Part shown: piece after piece, positions 63,963 through 64,000 of the stretch
How the letters are laid out: every line of letters starts with the position of its first letter
Numbering within the stretch: position 1 is the stretch's first letter
NCBI GenBank assembly: GCA_963742955.1
Contig: CAVUOA010000008.1
Location: 558,001 to 622,000, forward strand
DNA: 64,000 bases
Direction: 5' to 3'
Source: CAVUOA01 sp963742955
GTDB lineage: Bacteria > Bacteroidota > Ignavibacteria > Tepidaquicellales > OLB5
Translations under genes and position numbers: made by a program
The notes under the pieces: generated by a model
Databases searched by the model: none
What the model was told of the DNA's origin: nothing
The model's input: the letters and a program-made list of their open reading frames with translations, nothing else

Positions 63963-64000
63963 AAAAAAACCGAACTTGAATAATTACCTTCAACATTCGG
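63963..64000 (-). terminator. Terminator-like hairpin upstream of porU
   Basis: On the minus strand CCGAATGTTGAA (63989-64000) pairs imperfectly with TTCAAGTTCGG (63970-63980) and leads into a run of seven T. It would end transcription of a gene beyond the window edge, leaving porU as the first gene of its unit. Confidence 0.65.

Noticed and set aside
1..64000. CRISPR arrays, prophage genes, transposases and tRNA genes
   Set aside because: Looked for by eye on both strands; no regularly spaced repeats, phage structural genes, transposase motifs or convincing cloverleaf sequences were found.

Overview
The window looks like chromosome from a free-living member of the Bacteroidota/Ignavibacteria group, probably a metagenome-derived assembly. 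The evidence is a type IX secretion (T9SS) locus with a PorU sortase and PorV at the right end, secreted proteins ending in the NYPNPFNP-type C-terminal sorting domain usual in Ignavibacteria, a Bacteroidota-style ccoI-ccoS-ccoN block at the left end, AT-rich DNA, and many genes with A-rich leaders instead of Shine-Dalgarno sites. No rRNA, tRNA, CRISPR array, prophage or insertion sequence was seen.

Layout. 1-3.4 kb: cbb3 oxidase (ccoN, partial) with assembly genes ccoS and ccoI. 3.5-10 kb: PaiB-like and GNAT proteins, adenine deaminase, a PIN-toxin/antitoxin pair, MscS, an MgtC/DUF4010 membrane protein and ferritin. 10.2-13.7 kb: damaged genes (Hsp15, a decayed exported protein, dienelactone hydrolase, a DinB-like protein, peptidase E). 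13.9-17.8 kb: DinB-fold proteins, RidA, a cupin and a broken zinc-ribbon/beta-propeller protein. 17.8-22.1 kb: a tight tryptophan-degradation operon (tryptophan 2,3-dioxygenase, SDR, DUF4286, zinc ribbon, aldehyde dehydrogenase, EVE protein). 22.3-29.6 kb: GxxExxY protein, RlmI, DUF302, a class V aminotransferase, LysS, a secreted YCF48-type protein and a pseudouridine synthase, several frameshifted. 29.7-31.3 kb: scpB-scpA. 31.3-34.1 kb: a one-protein restriction-modification enzyme. 34.1-34.6 kb: a non-coding stretch with a good forward promoter and a chain of hairpins. 34.6-42.1 kb: PBP1A, LpxH, WecB, WecC, an RmlB-family enzyme and a barrel protein (cell-envelope block). 42.3-48.4 kb: an amidoligase-type cluster (two ATP-grasp-type enzymes, a GCS2/YbdK ligase, an M29-like peptidase, an esterase and two small lipoproteins). 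48.6-54.3 kb: a forward operon (pseudo-amidohydrolase lipoprotein, PrmC, Dtd, DUF2520, barrel protein, site-2 protease, DUF1232). 54.4-64 kb: a glycosyltransferase, then the T9SS genes porU, porV and a degenerate M6-type protein.

Two themes deserve attention. The first is the amidoligase cluster at 42-48 kb, which looks like a pathway that ligates amino acids or peptides; its product cannot be named from sequence. The second is a set of predicted pseudoenzymes: the amidohydrolase lipoprotein has lost all its histidine metal ligands, and the M6-type protein beside PorV has lost its HExxH motif. Separately, about two dozen single-base frameshifts fall between 10 and 30 kb, often at short homopolymers. 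Together with a diverged tandem repeat inside hslR, this suggests sequencing or strain-mixing error as much as true gene decay.
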